Position numbers and translations under genes: made by a program. Below the pieces are notes generated by a model. The model saw only the letters and a program-made list of their open reading frames with translations. It did no database searches and had not been told where the DNA came from. A stretch of 64,000 nucleotides of DNA from Gadus chalcogrammus (taxonomy: Eukaryota > Chordata > Actinopteri > Gadiformes > Gadidae), in assembly GCF_026213295.1 (NCBI RefSeq), contig NC_079422.1, positions 20,543,165-20,607,164 of the forward strand, written 5' to 3'. Positions 1-23,840 of this stretch are shown piece after piece (position 1 is the first letter of the stretch; every line of letters starts with the position of its first letter).

Positions 1-479
1 TAAGAACGCTGTGAGAGTCATTTGTTTTCTTTTGGTATACTCTCTCCGCCGGCGCACCCTGCTCACTGTTCTAATAACCGCAGGATAATCTGACAGCCGT
101 CTGGCTCGCTTAATTGTAAACAGATCCCGCTCGGAGCTGTACGGCGCCCCCATAACAACTTATCGCATTCAAGAGTTCGCTGCGACTGCTTCGAGATTTC
201 CCCACCAATTAGTTTTAAACGGGGCGCTGAGATCCCCTCAGGGGGGGGCTGGCGTTTGATGCCCGGCTGCACCAGGCTGCCCCATGCCCTCTCCTTGGAG
301 ACCATTGAAGACAGCTGCTGCTCTGGATTACCCCACAATGCATGTCATTTGGCGAATTTGACCAGCATGCACCTGGGCTCGGCTACTTACTTGGGGTTTA
401 ACAGCGACCCCACCGGCCCTTAGTTATCGGCATCAATGGTAAATGTTAAGCCTGCATTTAAAGAGCGCTTTTCAAACCA

Positions 480-705
480 GGGGCCACTCAAAGCGCTGTA
501 CACCCATTCATACACACATTCAAACGCCGTCGGGGGTGTCAACCACGCAAGGCGACAGCCAGCTCGTCGGGAGCGGTCGGGGTTAAGGTGTCTCGCTCAG
601 GGACACCTCGACACCCGGCTTGGAGGAGCCGGGAATCGAACTAGCAGCCTTCCGGTCACCAGCCAACCCCGCTCTACCTCCCGAGCCCCACGCCGACATG
701 AATCC
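480..705 (-). mobile_element. tRNA-derived SINE, copy 1
   Basis: Shares with copy 2 (8026-8278) the string GGCGACAGCCAGC, a TCAGGGACACCTCGAC block and a tRNA-like head. On the minus strand the head has a B-box-like GGCTGCTAGTTCGATTCCC. The tail end is diverged. Confidence 0.7.
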
Positions 706-1548
706 TTTCTTTACATCGAGGAACTGCTTATGGCCGGCCCGGCACAAGTCCAAACAGACGATGGGGTCTGAACAGCGTTGCCGTGACGCCCAGGCGGCGG
801 ACAAGCGCGGTGTCCAGGAGCTCCAAACATTGCCTTACTTGGTATCCGCTGCCGGCTGGGGGCTCCTTGTGCTGTTGGCGTTGCACTCGCACACAACCAT
901 TAACCTTGAGCGGGGAGGTAATAAAGTGAAACACCATAAATAGGAATTCTGGACGGCGTTCCCGCGCAACGTCTGGCTCATCAGGGTGTAATGGGAACCA
1001 GGGGAGGAGGAGGAGGCGGAGGGGGAATGTTGTGCTGGATGTCGGTTTTTTGTGTTTTCCTTCGGGTTTGCAGCACAGCTCATAGCTCCGGTAGGTTCGG
1101 GCTGAAAGCGTCGAGAGAGCTCAGCCAACACACACCGCGTGGGAGCTGTTGACCTAGGGCTTCTCTCGGCCCAATTAGTGGTTGGGTTTTGATAGTGCTG
1201 CTCACTGCTTCCCGCCGGGCAGGTTTACTACAGGTGGTTGATCAGCCAAGGTCTTTTATCTTTTTAGATTTTTCTGCTTTATTACAAGTCAAACTGTGTC
1301 ATATTAATCAACACTGTACTGTACAATATTTGGCAAAATACCGAATACCTATATTGATATTACATGATCTTTTCTTAACCGTAAGCGGGTGCAGGTTTCC
1401 AGAGCGGCTACTTTCCTACGTCGTGGGCCTGGTCTTTGGTTGTGTGCTTCCTCCCTGATCTCCGTGCCCCCCCCCCCCCCCACTGGGTGGGCTGCACCGG
1501 TGTTACCTCCCCCCCCCGCTCTGTGCTTTGCTTTATCTGTTGTATATC

Positions 1549-1700
1549 ACACACACACACGCACACGCACACACATACATATACACACACACATACATAT
1601 ACACACACACATACATATACACGCACACATACAGATACATGCACACACACATATACACACACACACACACACACTCACATATGCATGCACACACACAGAC
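1549..1700. repeat. Compound CA / CATA microsatellite
   Basis: Alternating ACAC runs with regular ACATACATATAC insertions, at least three copies of a roughly 22-base higher-order unit. Confidence 0.9.
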
Positions 1701-1869
1701 TGGTCATTAAGTAGGCAAAATATGCTGTGTTTTTTGTCTCACTCCCACGTGTGACTCAACTAATAGGCTCGTGGACCCGTTGACATCACACCCAGTTTAT
1801 CTCGTCTGCAACACACACAGACACACACACAGACAGACTCACAAACACACAAACAAAAGCTTAGATACA

Positions 1870-1870
<1 letters not shown>

Positions 1871-1942
<72 letters not shown>
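1871..1942. repeat. (CA)n microsatellite, 36 units
   Basis: Uninterrupted CA run, with imperfect CA/GACA repeats on both sides (1813-1870 and 1943-2035). Confidence 0.95.
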
Positions 1943-1945
<3 letters not shown>

Positions 1946-2496
1946 CTTAGAGACACACGCTTAGACACACAAGCAAAAAACACACTGACTACACAGATAG
2001 ACAGACAGACACACAAACACACAAGAAACAAACACAAATGCTTATGATGCATACAAATACTCAAGTTTATACGGCTTATTTTTACGGACTAAACAACGGT
2101 TCAGGAATGAGGGAAAAGGTCTCTCTGGTACTTAATGCACCGTGTGTGTGCGGGCTGTGTGGGTGCAGAACCGGCGTGATCTGTTACCTCTGTGTTTACC
2201 AGTATCTGAAGGGCATCTCATGACCGTGTTTTTCTGGCTGGGCGCGAGGCAGAGAAAAAAAGAAAAAAGCGTTACTGGAGAAAATGGAATCATTGGGTCA
2301 CGTGAAAAGCCCTTGTAGTTGAGTGGTGTTAGCATCAACACGTGCGCCATGCATGTGTGTGAGAAAGTGATCCAGTTCAGCTTTCATCCTTTTGTGAGCC
2401 TGGAGGGCTCTACTTTTGATGACACGAAAAGTGTACGCAGCCAAAAGTTTGAAGAAATTAGAGTCAAACGCGTAAACAATAACGTGACCTACATTG

Positions 2497-2570
2497 AGTC
2501 CGTCTGTCTGTCTGTCTGCCGGTGTCTGGGTCTGTCTGTCTGTCTGTCTCGCTCTCGGCCCGTCTGTCTC
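2497..2570. repeat. (GTCT)n tetranucleotide repeat
   Basis: Imperfect GTCT units interrupted by CGGTGTCTGGG and CGCTCTCGGCCC. Confidence 0.85.
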
Positions 2571-3007
2571 GCTTTACCTTCTAATGCCGAGCATGTGACT
2601 CAAGTCCTGATAAGGATTTCCTTCTGTGCGTGTTCAGGGCTCGTTACACCGGCTGTGTGAACCCAGGGGCGACTGATAACGGAGACACTTGTTCTTCTCT
2701 CTCGTTCAGTAGCGCACAATCTGCAAACAGGAGCCCTGAACCGATGAGCAGCTGAAAGGATGTGTTCTCCGGGAGCACCCACGCACTCACACACCCTCAA
2801 TATTCCTCTCGGCTCCTTCTCATCCACCCATTAGAAAACCCTGGGACACCAGAGAGCCCTGACGCAGCAAAACATGTTCACCCTTCGCTGAGCTAGAAGA
2901 AGACTAGAGTAAATCAAGTTAATAACGTTGTATGCAAGAGACGTTTGATAAGAGGAGCCTCAGCAGTCATTACATAAGGAGGCTAATCTGACCAGGCTGG
3001 GACTGGT

Positions 3008-3137
<130 letters not shown>

Positions 3138-5971
3138 CTGTATACGTCTCTATAACTCTCCATATGTAGACACTAAGTGTATTTATCTATAAGGCGGTCT
3201 ATGCTAAGCAAGAAATTAGCGCAGCCTTTTTTGGTGTTGTGGACCTAGCAAAGCCCTGTGCCGGGGAAGCTGTTTATTTACATAATAGTCGGCTGGAAAC
3301 TTGGCTAGCGTGTATCACTAGCGATTCATCACAGGACGCGCATCCCTGTAGACTGAGGCATCGTCCTGTAGCAACCTGCGGGAGAACCAGTCGACCGTTC
3401 CGAGTTGGATCTGGGCCCGTTCTTCTTCTTCACAGCGGCCATTTCTCCCGATAAGCTGATTTCCCTGGAGGGCCAGAGTTGGTTGAGACCTGTTAAAATA
3501 ACTCTGGGTTTGCTCATTTGAACGCAGAGGGCCGGATTATGGTTTGCCTTTGCAAAAGCTTAGCCATAAAGCTCTCCAGCGAACGTTAAACTGCTACTCT
3601 GAGAGGAAATCCACTCTAAATGAGAGTGTGAGTGAGTGTGAGAGGCCCAGTTAGTGGTGGATTGTTTTCTTGGGAGATTGAGAGCATATTTTGCGATTTA
3701 GCCTTTGCCATTATTGTCAATGTCCTTACCATTATAAATCGAGTGCTGTTCTAGAAAAACATTTATTTTCAGTTGCAATTACCAGAAACAGCTGGTCATT
3801 TCATTGCATTGTATGGTTGCCTCCAGGCATTTTGTCAATATCAATCTGGAATGGAGGTGAGGAAGTCTGTGTGTGTGTATACTTTGGCCCTCCTTGCTCT
3901 CTTACTTTATACTTAATCTTCTCACACAATCTTAATCCGTCTCGCTCACTCTCTCTCTCTCTGTCTCTCTCACACACAACCGTGCCTCTATGTTCACCTA
4001 CCAAAGCGACTTAGTGTTGTTCCCACAGTAACTTAATCCCACAATCTGTTTGCATTGTTCCTAAAGAGCCACCTCTTTAATACTTAGTTTTTTGTTAGCA
4101 GATTATATTGAGGGTAGCGTCATTGAAACTAAAATCCGAAATGTTTCACTTATCTCACCTTGATGCCAAATGATTAAGTATTCACCTTTCAGTTTGTTGT
4201 CTTGGCTGTTTTGCATTCGCTTCAGAAACCAGTGAGACTTATTGATGCACAAGCAATTCATTTATATCTCTGTCAAATATTTGTCAATGAACTGCCAACA
4301 AGGGTCAATGTAATACCGTAGAAACCAGTCTGAAGGCTTGGCTCCACTGACCCTATGAATCGATATCAGGGACTTTATTTATGAAACACGATTGATCCGA
4401 GACGTTTTAAAATCAGTGATAGTTGAAGGCGAGTTGAGATGCTGATCAATTTCATTGGATAGAATTGTTTATGAGCTCTATTTTCCACAAACGTATGCGG
4501 TTCTGTTGGGTATACTTCCTTTTTGAGTACACTGCAATACTTGAATGCAGCTTCTCAAAATGGCTTAAAACGCCATCCCTTATTGTGATCAGGGAGTGCA
4601 GTGGGTCCAGTGAGTCCACTTTCCAGCTCTGTCTGGCCTCAGCGTCCAATCAGAGCCTCGTTAGCGAGACACTGAACCGCTCGGTGGAAGAAAAGACATT
4701 CCCTGTTTTAGACCATGTAACACAACCCAGTTTTATTTTTAACTAGGTCCCTTGCTCGTTCTCATAAGGCCCCGGCTTTTCCCGAAAATCCCAAACAACG
4801 TAAATGTATACTTAGCATCCGGAGGCTTAGAAATCAAATCCGCCTTTGGGTCTGATTGTGTTTGTAGATCTACAGAGAGGAACTCTGGTAGACGCTGCAA
4901 TTTCCAATTCTCTGCTCTGCTTAGTCCCCCTGTCTACTCCCTTCTCATCCTGCCCACATTGATTTGTTGTTCTTGAAGACAAACTCACTTGTGACCTCCC
5001 TTGTAAACCGGCTGTCAACACATACAGCAGAATCACAGAATGAACCGTAGCCACAATCACAACCCTAATGTAGTATTGATCACAAACACTGATGTTATTC
5101 AGGTATATCTTCATTTCCACACTTATCTTAATCCGCCTCATCCGCGGACTGCCATTCACTGAAACATTTTTGCACTTGAGTCTAAATCAAACTCTAGAAA
5201 CATGGGATGTTTTGATGAGAATACGCTCGTATTTTGAGGTCGAGGGTTGAATTATCTGTCTGCTTCACTTCTGTGATTATGACCGAAAAATGCAGCAAAA
5301 TTTGCGTTCCAACTGATGGTTGACGCGGTTTAGTACTGATGATACTGATTTTCTCACTATTTCTCGCGTTTTCCTTAATCGGTTATGTGCCATGTGTAAC
5401 GGGACCTTCGTGTGCCTAACCTCCCGGGTCTTTGGACCGAGTTGGAAACGCAGACCACTAGGAGCTGAGGAACCTTTAGTCCTTTGACTAAAGGGACCAA
5501 ACGGTTTCGCTTGGTGGAGCTGCGATGTCATTCCAACTCATTCCCGCGTGAATCCCAGCGAGATTCAAGAGGAAGAGACGTAGCAGAAAAGCCTAGCCTT
5601 GGCCTGAACCCCGGGGTTTGCAAACGAAGCGGTGGGAGAAGTGGAAAGCCGAGGCTGACCGCGCTAGACGGGCCGCGCCACAGATGGTCGGCGGGCTGAT
5701 TGCGCAGACAACATGATGGCGTTCCCTTCTGATGCAGTCATGTCGTTCTCTCCTGTTCCTTATGGAGACGGACAACATGATTGGCCCTTGGACGGAGACC
5801 GCGGCTGCGTCTGCTCCTCTGCTCCTCTGCAGCGGAGCGGGCCCCTTGGCAGTGGGCCCCGGGTCAGAAACCTCAATGCGGGACGCCAGAGCCCTTTGTT
5901 TATCTCAAGACAACAGAGCCGACCAGTGGATTGGAGCTGTCTTTAATGGGCCATTCACTTTGTGTGTGTGC

Positions 5972-6005
<34 letters not shown>

Positions 6006-6088
6006 TCGGAAAAGTCCTTTAGTGTCTGGATATAGTTCATCCTGCGCCAGTCTTCCTGCCACCATAGAGGACTCAAGAGATACTGCCG

Positions 6089-6210
<122 letters not shown>

Positions 6211-6313
6211 ACGTAATGACTAGACGACCTTGGCGTCTCCTCGTCTTCCTCATGCTCTCGAGGGTCACATGCTCGTGTCACACCGAGCTCAGATGTGCAC
6301 ACCTAGACCCTGA

Positions 6314-6575
6314 GGACACTCACACGCTTACACATGCACACACACTCACACACACACTGGGGCACACACACACACACATTTGGACAAATACACACCAAAC
6401 GCACACACAGACACAGTGGGGGGCACACACACCAAACGCACATACACACACACAATGGGACACAAACACACTGGGGCATTTGCACACACACGCGCGCGCA
6501 CACACGCGCGCACACACGCACACACGCACACGCACACACACACACTGGGACACACACACACACTGGGACACACAG
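6314..6575. repeat. Imperfect CA-based minisatellite
   Basis: CA-rich array in which CACTGGGGCACAC, CACTGGGACACAC and AAACGCACACAC variants recur at irregular spacing, with a CGCGCGCACACACG stretch at 6490-6530. Confidence 0.8.
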
Positions 6576-6905
6576 AACCACAAAGAGAGGAGCCAGCCAA
6601 GCGTCCCCATGGCTGTGAGGTCATTGTCCTCGGTCCGGCTCCAACTTGCCTCTTCAGAACACGACTTTAACTTGAGGAGAGAAAGACCGTCGGGCTGACC
6701 GTGAAGGGGCCATCTTTCGTTGTCTTGTTGGCCCAAAAATGGGTTGCAGTAAATTGACCTCATTGGAAAGCCTCCGTCACGAGACAGACTCACTAAGTCA
6801 GGGAATGTTCGGGCCATTCTAATCGCTTTCAGCCAGTATGTCTTCTCATGTGTTATTTTAATGAGAAAGTGCACAAATAGATTTTGTCCATCTTACTCTT
6901 GACGG

Positions 6906-7117
6906 ATTGACTGACTCTCTGTCCTTCCCGCTCTTTCTCCCTCTCAATCTTTATGTATGTATCTCTCCCTGTCTGTCTCCCTGTCTGTCTGTCTCCCTGT
7001 CTTTCTCCCTGACTGTCTCTCTCTCTCTCTCCCTGTCTCTCTCTCTCTCTGTCTCTCTCTCTCTGTCTCTGTCTCTGTCTCTGTGTGTCTGTCTGTCTCT
7101 CTGTCTCTCTGTCTCCA
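6906..7117 (+). repeat. CT / CTGT polypyrimidine tract at an mtss1 acceptor
   Basis: Over 200 bases made mostly of CTCT, GTCT and CCTGTCT units, ending in the AG of mtss1 exon A. Confidence 0.85.
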
Positions 7118-7118
7118 G

Positions 7119-17863
<10,745 letters not shown>

Positions 17864-18836
17864 TCAGTCGCCCATCACGGCGACGGCGAGGGAAGAATAT
17901 ATGTTATATATATATATAACCATGATGTGACGGTCGAGAAGATACGTCCACGCCAACACCGTTCCGCCGTTGTAACTACGGTGGTTCTGAAAACGGAGAG
18001 GATTGAAACGTACACTAGAGTATAAAGGGCTTCCAGAGGCTTCCACGCGGTACACCTTGCCTTTCTTTTGCACCACCTAGCATGTTCCGCTATAGCTGGC
18101 AGCCGTCGCGCCAGAGTGTTCGCTATCAGGTATTGTCGTTTAGAATACGATGCTTTGAAACTGTTCCAAGTGTCTAGTCAAGTATTTTGTCACGCTTGTT
18201 TCGGGCTGAATGCGGATTCGTCCTCAGCCGACCTCATTGAAGGGGTACATTCAGGGGCATCTTGACTCTGGTCGCGTTAACCAGGGATAACTGACTGCTG
18301 GTCATCAGCTGTATGGCATCCCCGTTGGATAATACTCAACGCCGGTTTCAGTCTGAACACCTGTAGACGTGCTGAACCAGTAGACACTTTGAATAGCTGT
18401 TCCCTACGAGACCTACCAACCCTGAACATCTGCAAGCGGCAATGACAGAAAATGGACGACACATGTTGGACGTTGTTTGGTGTGAATGCATTCGATTCAG
18501 TAAGAACGAACGCCGGATGGATGTGCAGCCTCAGCCAATGCCTCGTCGGTCTACATGTTGAGTTTAGCTGCATTTCTGTCTCCCAATGTCATTTATAGGG
18601 CCTTTTGTTTTTCCCATGTACTTTTTTCATAATGCCAAATTGTCTTTGTTTGGAAATAGTAAAGTCACTATAACAAGTGACTTCATACACTGTGGTTCTT
18701 GTTAGTTTACTCTTGTTCCACTCTACAGCAGTCACATTAGTTTTGTGAACTGCCCTTTATGCTTTCTCTATATAACCCCGCTGGTTATGAAGCTATAAAG
18801 GAAAATGAATCTAGATTGTGTACATTTCCAAATAAA
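17864..18836 (+). other. mtss1: mtss1 3'UTR (candidate)
   Basis: Non-coding, AT-rich sequence after the stop. Contains an 18-base perfect palindrome of TA steps at 17903-17920 and a canonical AATAAA at 18831-18836. The UTR could extend further, since longer 3'UTRs are common for this gene, so the 3' end is a candidate only. Confidence 0.55.
18831..18836 (+). terminator. mtss1: Candidate polyadenylation signal AATAAA
   Basis: First canonical AATAAA downstream of the mtss1 stop, about 970 bases after it, in an AT-rich context. Use is not shown by sequence alone. Confidence 0.45.
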
Positions 18837-21800
18837 AATAGCCTTTTGCCGTTACAAAATATATATTATCTTTGATTTATAAATGTAATTAAAACCAGAT
18901 AGGACGTTTAAGATTGATATTGTGCTTGGCATGTTAATGTTGCGACGTGTTGAAATGTTAATCTGAGTTATATTCTGCAAAAAAAAAAATCATATGTTTA
19001 TGATATCCAATATGTTGAACATGTCCATCATATGTAAACCATTGTTGCTTTTTGTTTGTCGTTGGCATTGTGTTTTCGTTTCATTGCCGTTTTATTTGCT
19101 CTCAACTTCAATCTAGATTCAAGGGCTGTTGATTAAAGTAATTGATAGTCAATTGTACTTTCTTAATAACAAAATTGTTCTTTGGAGACCTAATACCTTC
19201 ATTGAACTGCCGCATTAAATTAGAGCAGGTAAAAAAAGCTGTTGCAACGAGGAATAGGTTTTGTTTTGTTTTTTGCTCCGTTTAGTGTTTATGTTCTTTG
19301 TATTATTGGAGCACTATAAGACCATGCAGATCTATAACTAATGTAAAAAAGTGTAAATATTACTTAAGAAAATCATCAGTAAATAAGATTCGGTCAATAG
19401 TCCATGACCTCACACAATGTTTTTGTTTTATTTATTTACCCCACATCCCCCTCACTCTTAAGCTACTCTCTTCTCCGCTCTCTCCTGTATTTTGGTTTCT
19501 GTTATCTGTATACTCTTCGGAAGAACAGAAAGAAGTGCATTGCAAAATATATTATAGTCCAAAGTGTCCCAACATCTGTCTCCTATATCTCTGAACTGAT
19601 GAGAAATATCTTCTGTTTCAGGATTATTTTTTTTGTTTGCATGCAAAGCAGGACCACACAACTTTACTGACAAAGTTCTACCATAAGGTAGTGCAGGTAC
19701 ATCGTCCAACGGCTATGAAATCGCCTAATTTTCCATGGTTAGCTCTATGGGATGAAATTTGCATGATCTCAAATTACCTTCTGTCTGATTTTATTAATTG
19801 TTCTTTCTAGCAGATGCGAGGGAACCACTTTGCCACTAGGGGGCAGTAGTGATATATGCAACTGATTGGTTACGTTATTAGCTTTAGCACTCTTTAATTG
19901 GCATGGTACTGTGCTATCGAAATTAATTATGAATTGCTTGACCTTAAATCTTCCCGGCATCCAACATTTCAGTTTTTTATGTTCATGATGCACGTAGCAT
20001 ACGAGTTGAGGGTTTGGTTTTCTGTTCATTCTTTGTTTTCACATTGAAGTTTGTCTCACCGTTATGTTTTCTACTTGTTTTATGTAAATCAGTAGCCGAC
20101 AGGGTCCCCCAAAATATACGGCACTATAATTAAATTGATATTTAAGTTTAAGACTGATATAATTAGATTGTTATAATTCATATTGTACATTTTAGTTTCT
20201 ATAGTGCATCTGATGGAGGTGCATATTCACAGGGGTGCAAATATCCCAAATGCGCAATCATGAGAATTTAGCATGTTCCCAAATTGCGCTGTTCGATTAA
20301 ATTGTGTGAATACAAAAAACAATGCTAAATCTGATATAGAAGCACATACCATATATATAGATATAAATGTATATGTATATATTGATGTATACGTGTATAT
20401 GTGTATATTTATGTTTATATGTGTGTATGTATGTATGTGTATATATGTATATGTGTATACGTATATATGTACACACTTTCAGAATTGCCAAATGACAGTA
20501 TAACCAAGGAATACAAAGCCTATAGTTTATGCAAGTTTATCAGTAAAGCCGATTTCTAGTTGGCCAATGGTAGTTTATATAGAACAGTTGGACTCTTTCG
20601 CTCTATTTCTTCGTCAAGTTCCAAGGGATACGATGTGATGTGTTTTGATGAGTTAAAAGGATTGGGCTTTCTCTTTAGTTTTTTGTTTAATGACTGCTTA
20701 AATGATCTAATTAAAAAAAACAATATGTTCACTCAGACTTTTTCATAAATCAAACGCAGCCATCGACATCAACCGCTTGCCAGACAGATCTCCACGAACC
20801 CACCCAATGTGACATTTATTTAATATATTAGTGATTTGAATGCAGGCATTCTTTTGTGCCTTAATTTATTTTTGAGGCACTTATAACTAATATTGAAGAA
20901 TTGTATATCTTTAATATAATTACAGCATAGTCTTTATATATTTAAGTCATATCATATATTTAATAGGATTTCTAATATCGTTTTCATACAATTCGATTTT
21001 CTGTGCACCTAGAAAATGCCTTCCGAAAGTATGCAGTATGTTCTGACCGCCAGAACTAAGTCTTCAGTATCTATATCATGTAGTGTTTTCTGCCGTTTCT
21101 TACAGCTGTATGCATGTTTGCCACTCTGAATAGTCTTTCACCTATTTTCTTGAGAGAACAGAACACCATAAAGGACAAACAGGTCTGTGTCCACTAGAGG
21201 ACAGCAAAATTCTGTGAAAGTGCTCATCTGTATTCATTTATTCTCTGCCCTCATACAGGAACTGCAGGCAGGGTTGTTTAATTTTCGCTGTCTTTCTTCA
21301 GGAAATCTCCTGTCAATATGTAGGTACCAGATTACAGTGCAAAGTTCAAACCTCATGTCATGAGATCCCCCTATATGCTGTTTGGTATGGACATTGTTTC
21401 AGAGTCCTTCTGCACTGAGAGAGTTTGGAGAGCCGACGATGCTTGTATGACCTCCGGCAGGTAACACATTTTTACCGTTAAGTGCTTTACCTGTCCCTCT
21501 AAAACTGCCAAGCGTTGCACAGAGGAGCTAAATGGAGAGAACATCCAATTTTGGCATATTGGACCTATTTACCACTAGAGGGTTTCAGGATTGTCTGGCA
21601 TATGTCTCTTCCTCTTTCTTTATGTCTTTGCGTGGTGGGTAGTGTGTTCTGCTTTAATATCTACATTACAACTCAGCCAAGATTATATCTACTCAATTTA
21701 TTGGTTATTATCCAGGTGCTCACAAGATGTGTGTGTGTAGAGAGAGAGTGTAGAAACAGGCTACAATAACTCTGCCCTACCCCTTGAGGCATACATTTTC

Positions 21801-23440
21801 GTAGTTGATAATGATTATATTAGCTTATTTCTGTACTTATTCATCTAGTTATGTACAATAAACATAATCACAATAAAAAAAGGTTGATATATCTATTGAT
21901 ATATTTCCTCCAGCAGTTTTCATTTTCAGTGTTTTATCTTAACATTAAATGCACAATTCTAACTCTACTCCATCTCCCAGAATCCTTCAGACCCAAATCA
22001 CATACTACCTCTGTTGGTTCCCAACTCAAATTGACAGTTTTTAATTGGTAACGAGAAATGTAACAGGAGTAAGAAACGATCTCAACCTAATTTTCCCATT
22101 CATTATTTGATGGTCACCCGTGTTGGCCCATAAGGCTCTTTCATGTGACCACTCAGATGTCGTTTAGAGAAGAAAACACAGTCACCTCGGCCGGCCTGGA
22201 GGTCTACGGGGCCCACTATACCGGCCAATGTGTCCCATCATCCAGCCTGGCAACCAGACAAATCTGCTAGCTTAGCCCCACTCCCCAGAGGTTTAGCACA
22301 AAAGTATGTGTCTGATACAAAAGTATACAAAATGATACATTAACAAATAATTGGTAATTATTATTATTAGGGTAGTCACCTATAGTTATTTCCATGTTTA
22401 CTTATAGGCCTACTTCTTTCAGTAAGTTTTACAAATGATTGCTTTGAATGAGTTATAGTTGCCACTGTATGAGCTCACCTTGTCTCACATCCCCAGCAAC
22501 ATCAGTCATCAAACTAAGAGCCATGTGTTTTATGATATTAAGCTTTGGTGCAAAACAAAGAAAAATCTTTCTTCCAAGGCTTTTTCCGAGAGACCCCCCC
22601 TCCCCCCATTGTGGCCCTGGGTTCCCAGTCCCAATTTTCCCCACACACCCCTGCCCCACCCGTTCGGACTGACTCCAGCAGACCTGGCCCAGCTCAGGCC
22701 AATCACAGCCATTTATCTCATATGGGGCGGGGTTAATGACTGTACAGAGGAGTGTCCATGGGAGCCATGTCGATGCATTTTCATAAGCAACCTAGACGGC
22801 TGCTGCCGATGTGACCCTATTTTCATTGCTCTGATTGGTTCTAATTGTGTCCAAAGTAAATTTTGTTGTGTATTTTGATAACACCTCTTGGATTTTCAAA
22901 ATGGACAGTTTCCAGACTTGGTCGCATCTGTCCATTGGTCTGGCGCTGTCAGGCTACCCTTCATCGGCTGTTTACCAAATAAAGGAAGGATGAAGTGTTA
23001 CCCAAAGCAAAGGTGACTTTGTTTATCATGCTGCTACTTTCCTCTTCTATGGTGTAAGCCATGGGTCTTCAATTAAAATTGAACAAGGTCCAGTTACTAA
23101 AAATTCCTTCCAAGAAAGGTCCGAACCTACCACGTCCTAATAGCCTTCTTTTGTCAAATACAATCAACACGGCATATTACCTTATCATTTCAGATGTATT
23201 TATTTTCAATTTCCAAATAGCTTATTTTTTAACCATGAAAAACTAGTAAGACAAAGTAACGCATATTAACATTTCAAGTAAACAAAACAAAATGAACACA
23301 AAGTGCATTAGGCCTACATTTCAAGTAAGCAAAACAGGTATACCAGACCTACATTTCAAATAAAAACAAAAAGAGCATTAGGCCTTCACTTCAAGTAAGC
23401 AAAACAGTGTCTCAAGTGGTGTTAGACCCAACAGGTCCTC
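18837..23440. other. Intergenic, mostly unremarkable AT-rich DNA
   Basis: No gene recognised. A (TATG/TATA) array sits at 20347-20476, and a CT/C-rich stretch at 22548-22660 is similar to 44078-44195 (shared CCATTG-GGCCCTGGGT and C-rich flanks), suggesting a dispersed repeat. The rest shows nothing I can name. Confidence 0.6.
20347..20476. repeat. TATG/TATA microsatellite
   Basis: Imperfect alternation of GTATATGT, GTGTATATG and TATGTATG units. Confidence 0.8.
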
Positions 23441-23449
23441 ACAGATCTC

Positions 23450-23840
23450 TTTCTTGTCTTGATGAAACAATCACACATCAACCAAAAGCTGGGCATTATC
23501 TGTTACATCTGAAGACTAATCAATGGTTAAGGATGGGGCACTCTGAACAGCCGCATGAAGCTGTGACATTGCATCATATGATAACATTTCAGATTTTCTG
23601 GTTGTCTTTGCAGCTCACATTGGGATTTGCTTTATTTTTTCACACAATTCATCCCTTTGTTTACTTTCAAGTAACGTCTCGGCAGCGGCGTTCAAGCACT
23701 CCTTCACAACAGTCGTGTCACTGAAAGTTTTTTTATGTTGCCCCAAAAAACCATGCAATCTTAAGTGAGCATTAATTTGAACGTTGCTGGCCTGTAAATG
23801 AGTGTGTGAAGACACGCGTAGACCTCTCATACTGAGCACT
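23450..23840 (-). pseudogene. hAT-type transposase fragment
   Basis: Minus-strand translation gives FSDTTVVKECLNAAAETLLE, then after an in-frame stop HAAVQSAPSLTID and DVTDNAQLLVDV. These resemble the N-terminal part of hAT transposases related to GTF2IRD2/SCAND3-type domesticated proteins (family recall). At least two stops break the frame and neither end of the gene is present. Nearby 24353-24420 has GGTCCG repeats that may be an element end. Confidence 0.6.

Noticed and set aside
535..700. Possible tRNA gene on the minus strand
   Set aside because: Only the B-box-like half is tRNA-like and the flanks match another SINE copy at 8026-8278, so it is a SINE head.
22448..22878. Overlapping open frames in several frames
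   Set aside because: Composition follows a C-rich dispersed repeat also present near 44.1 kb.
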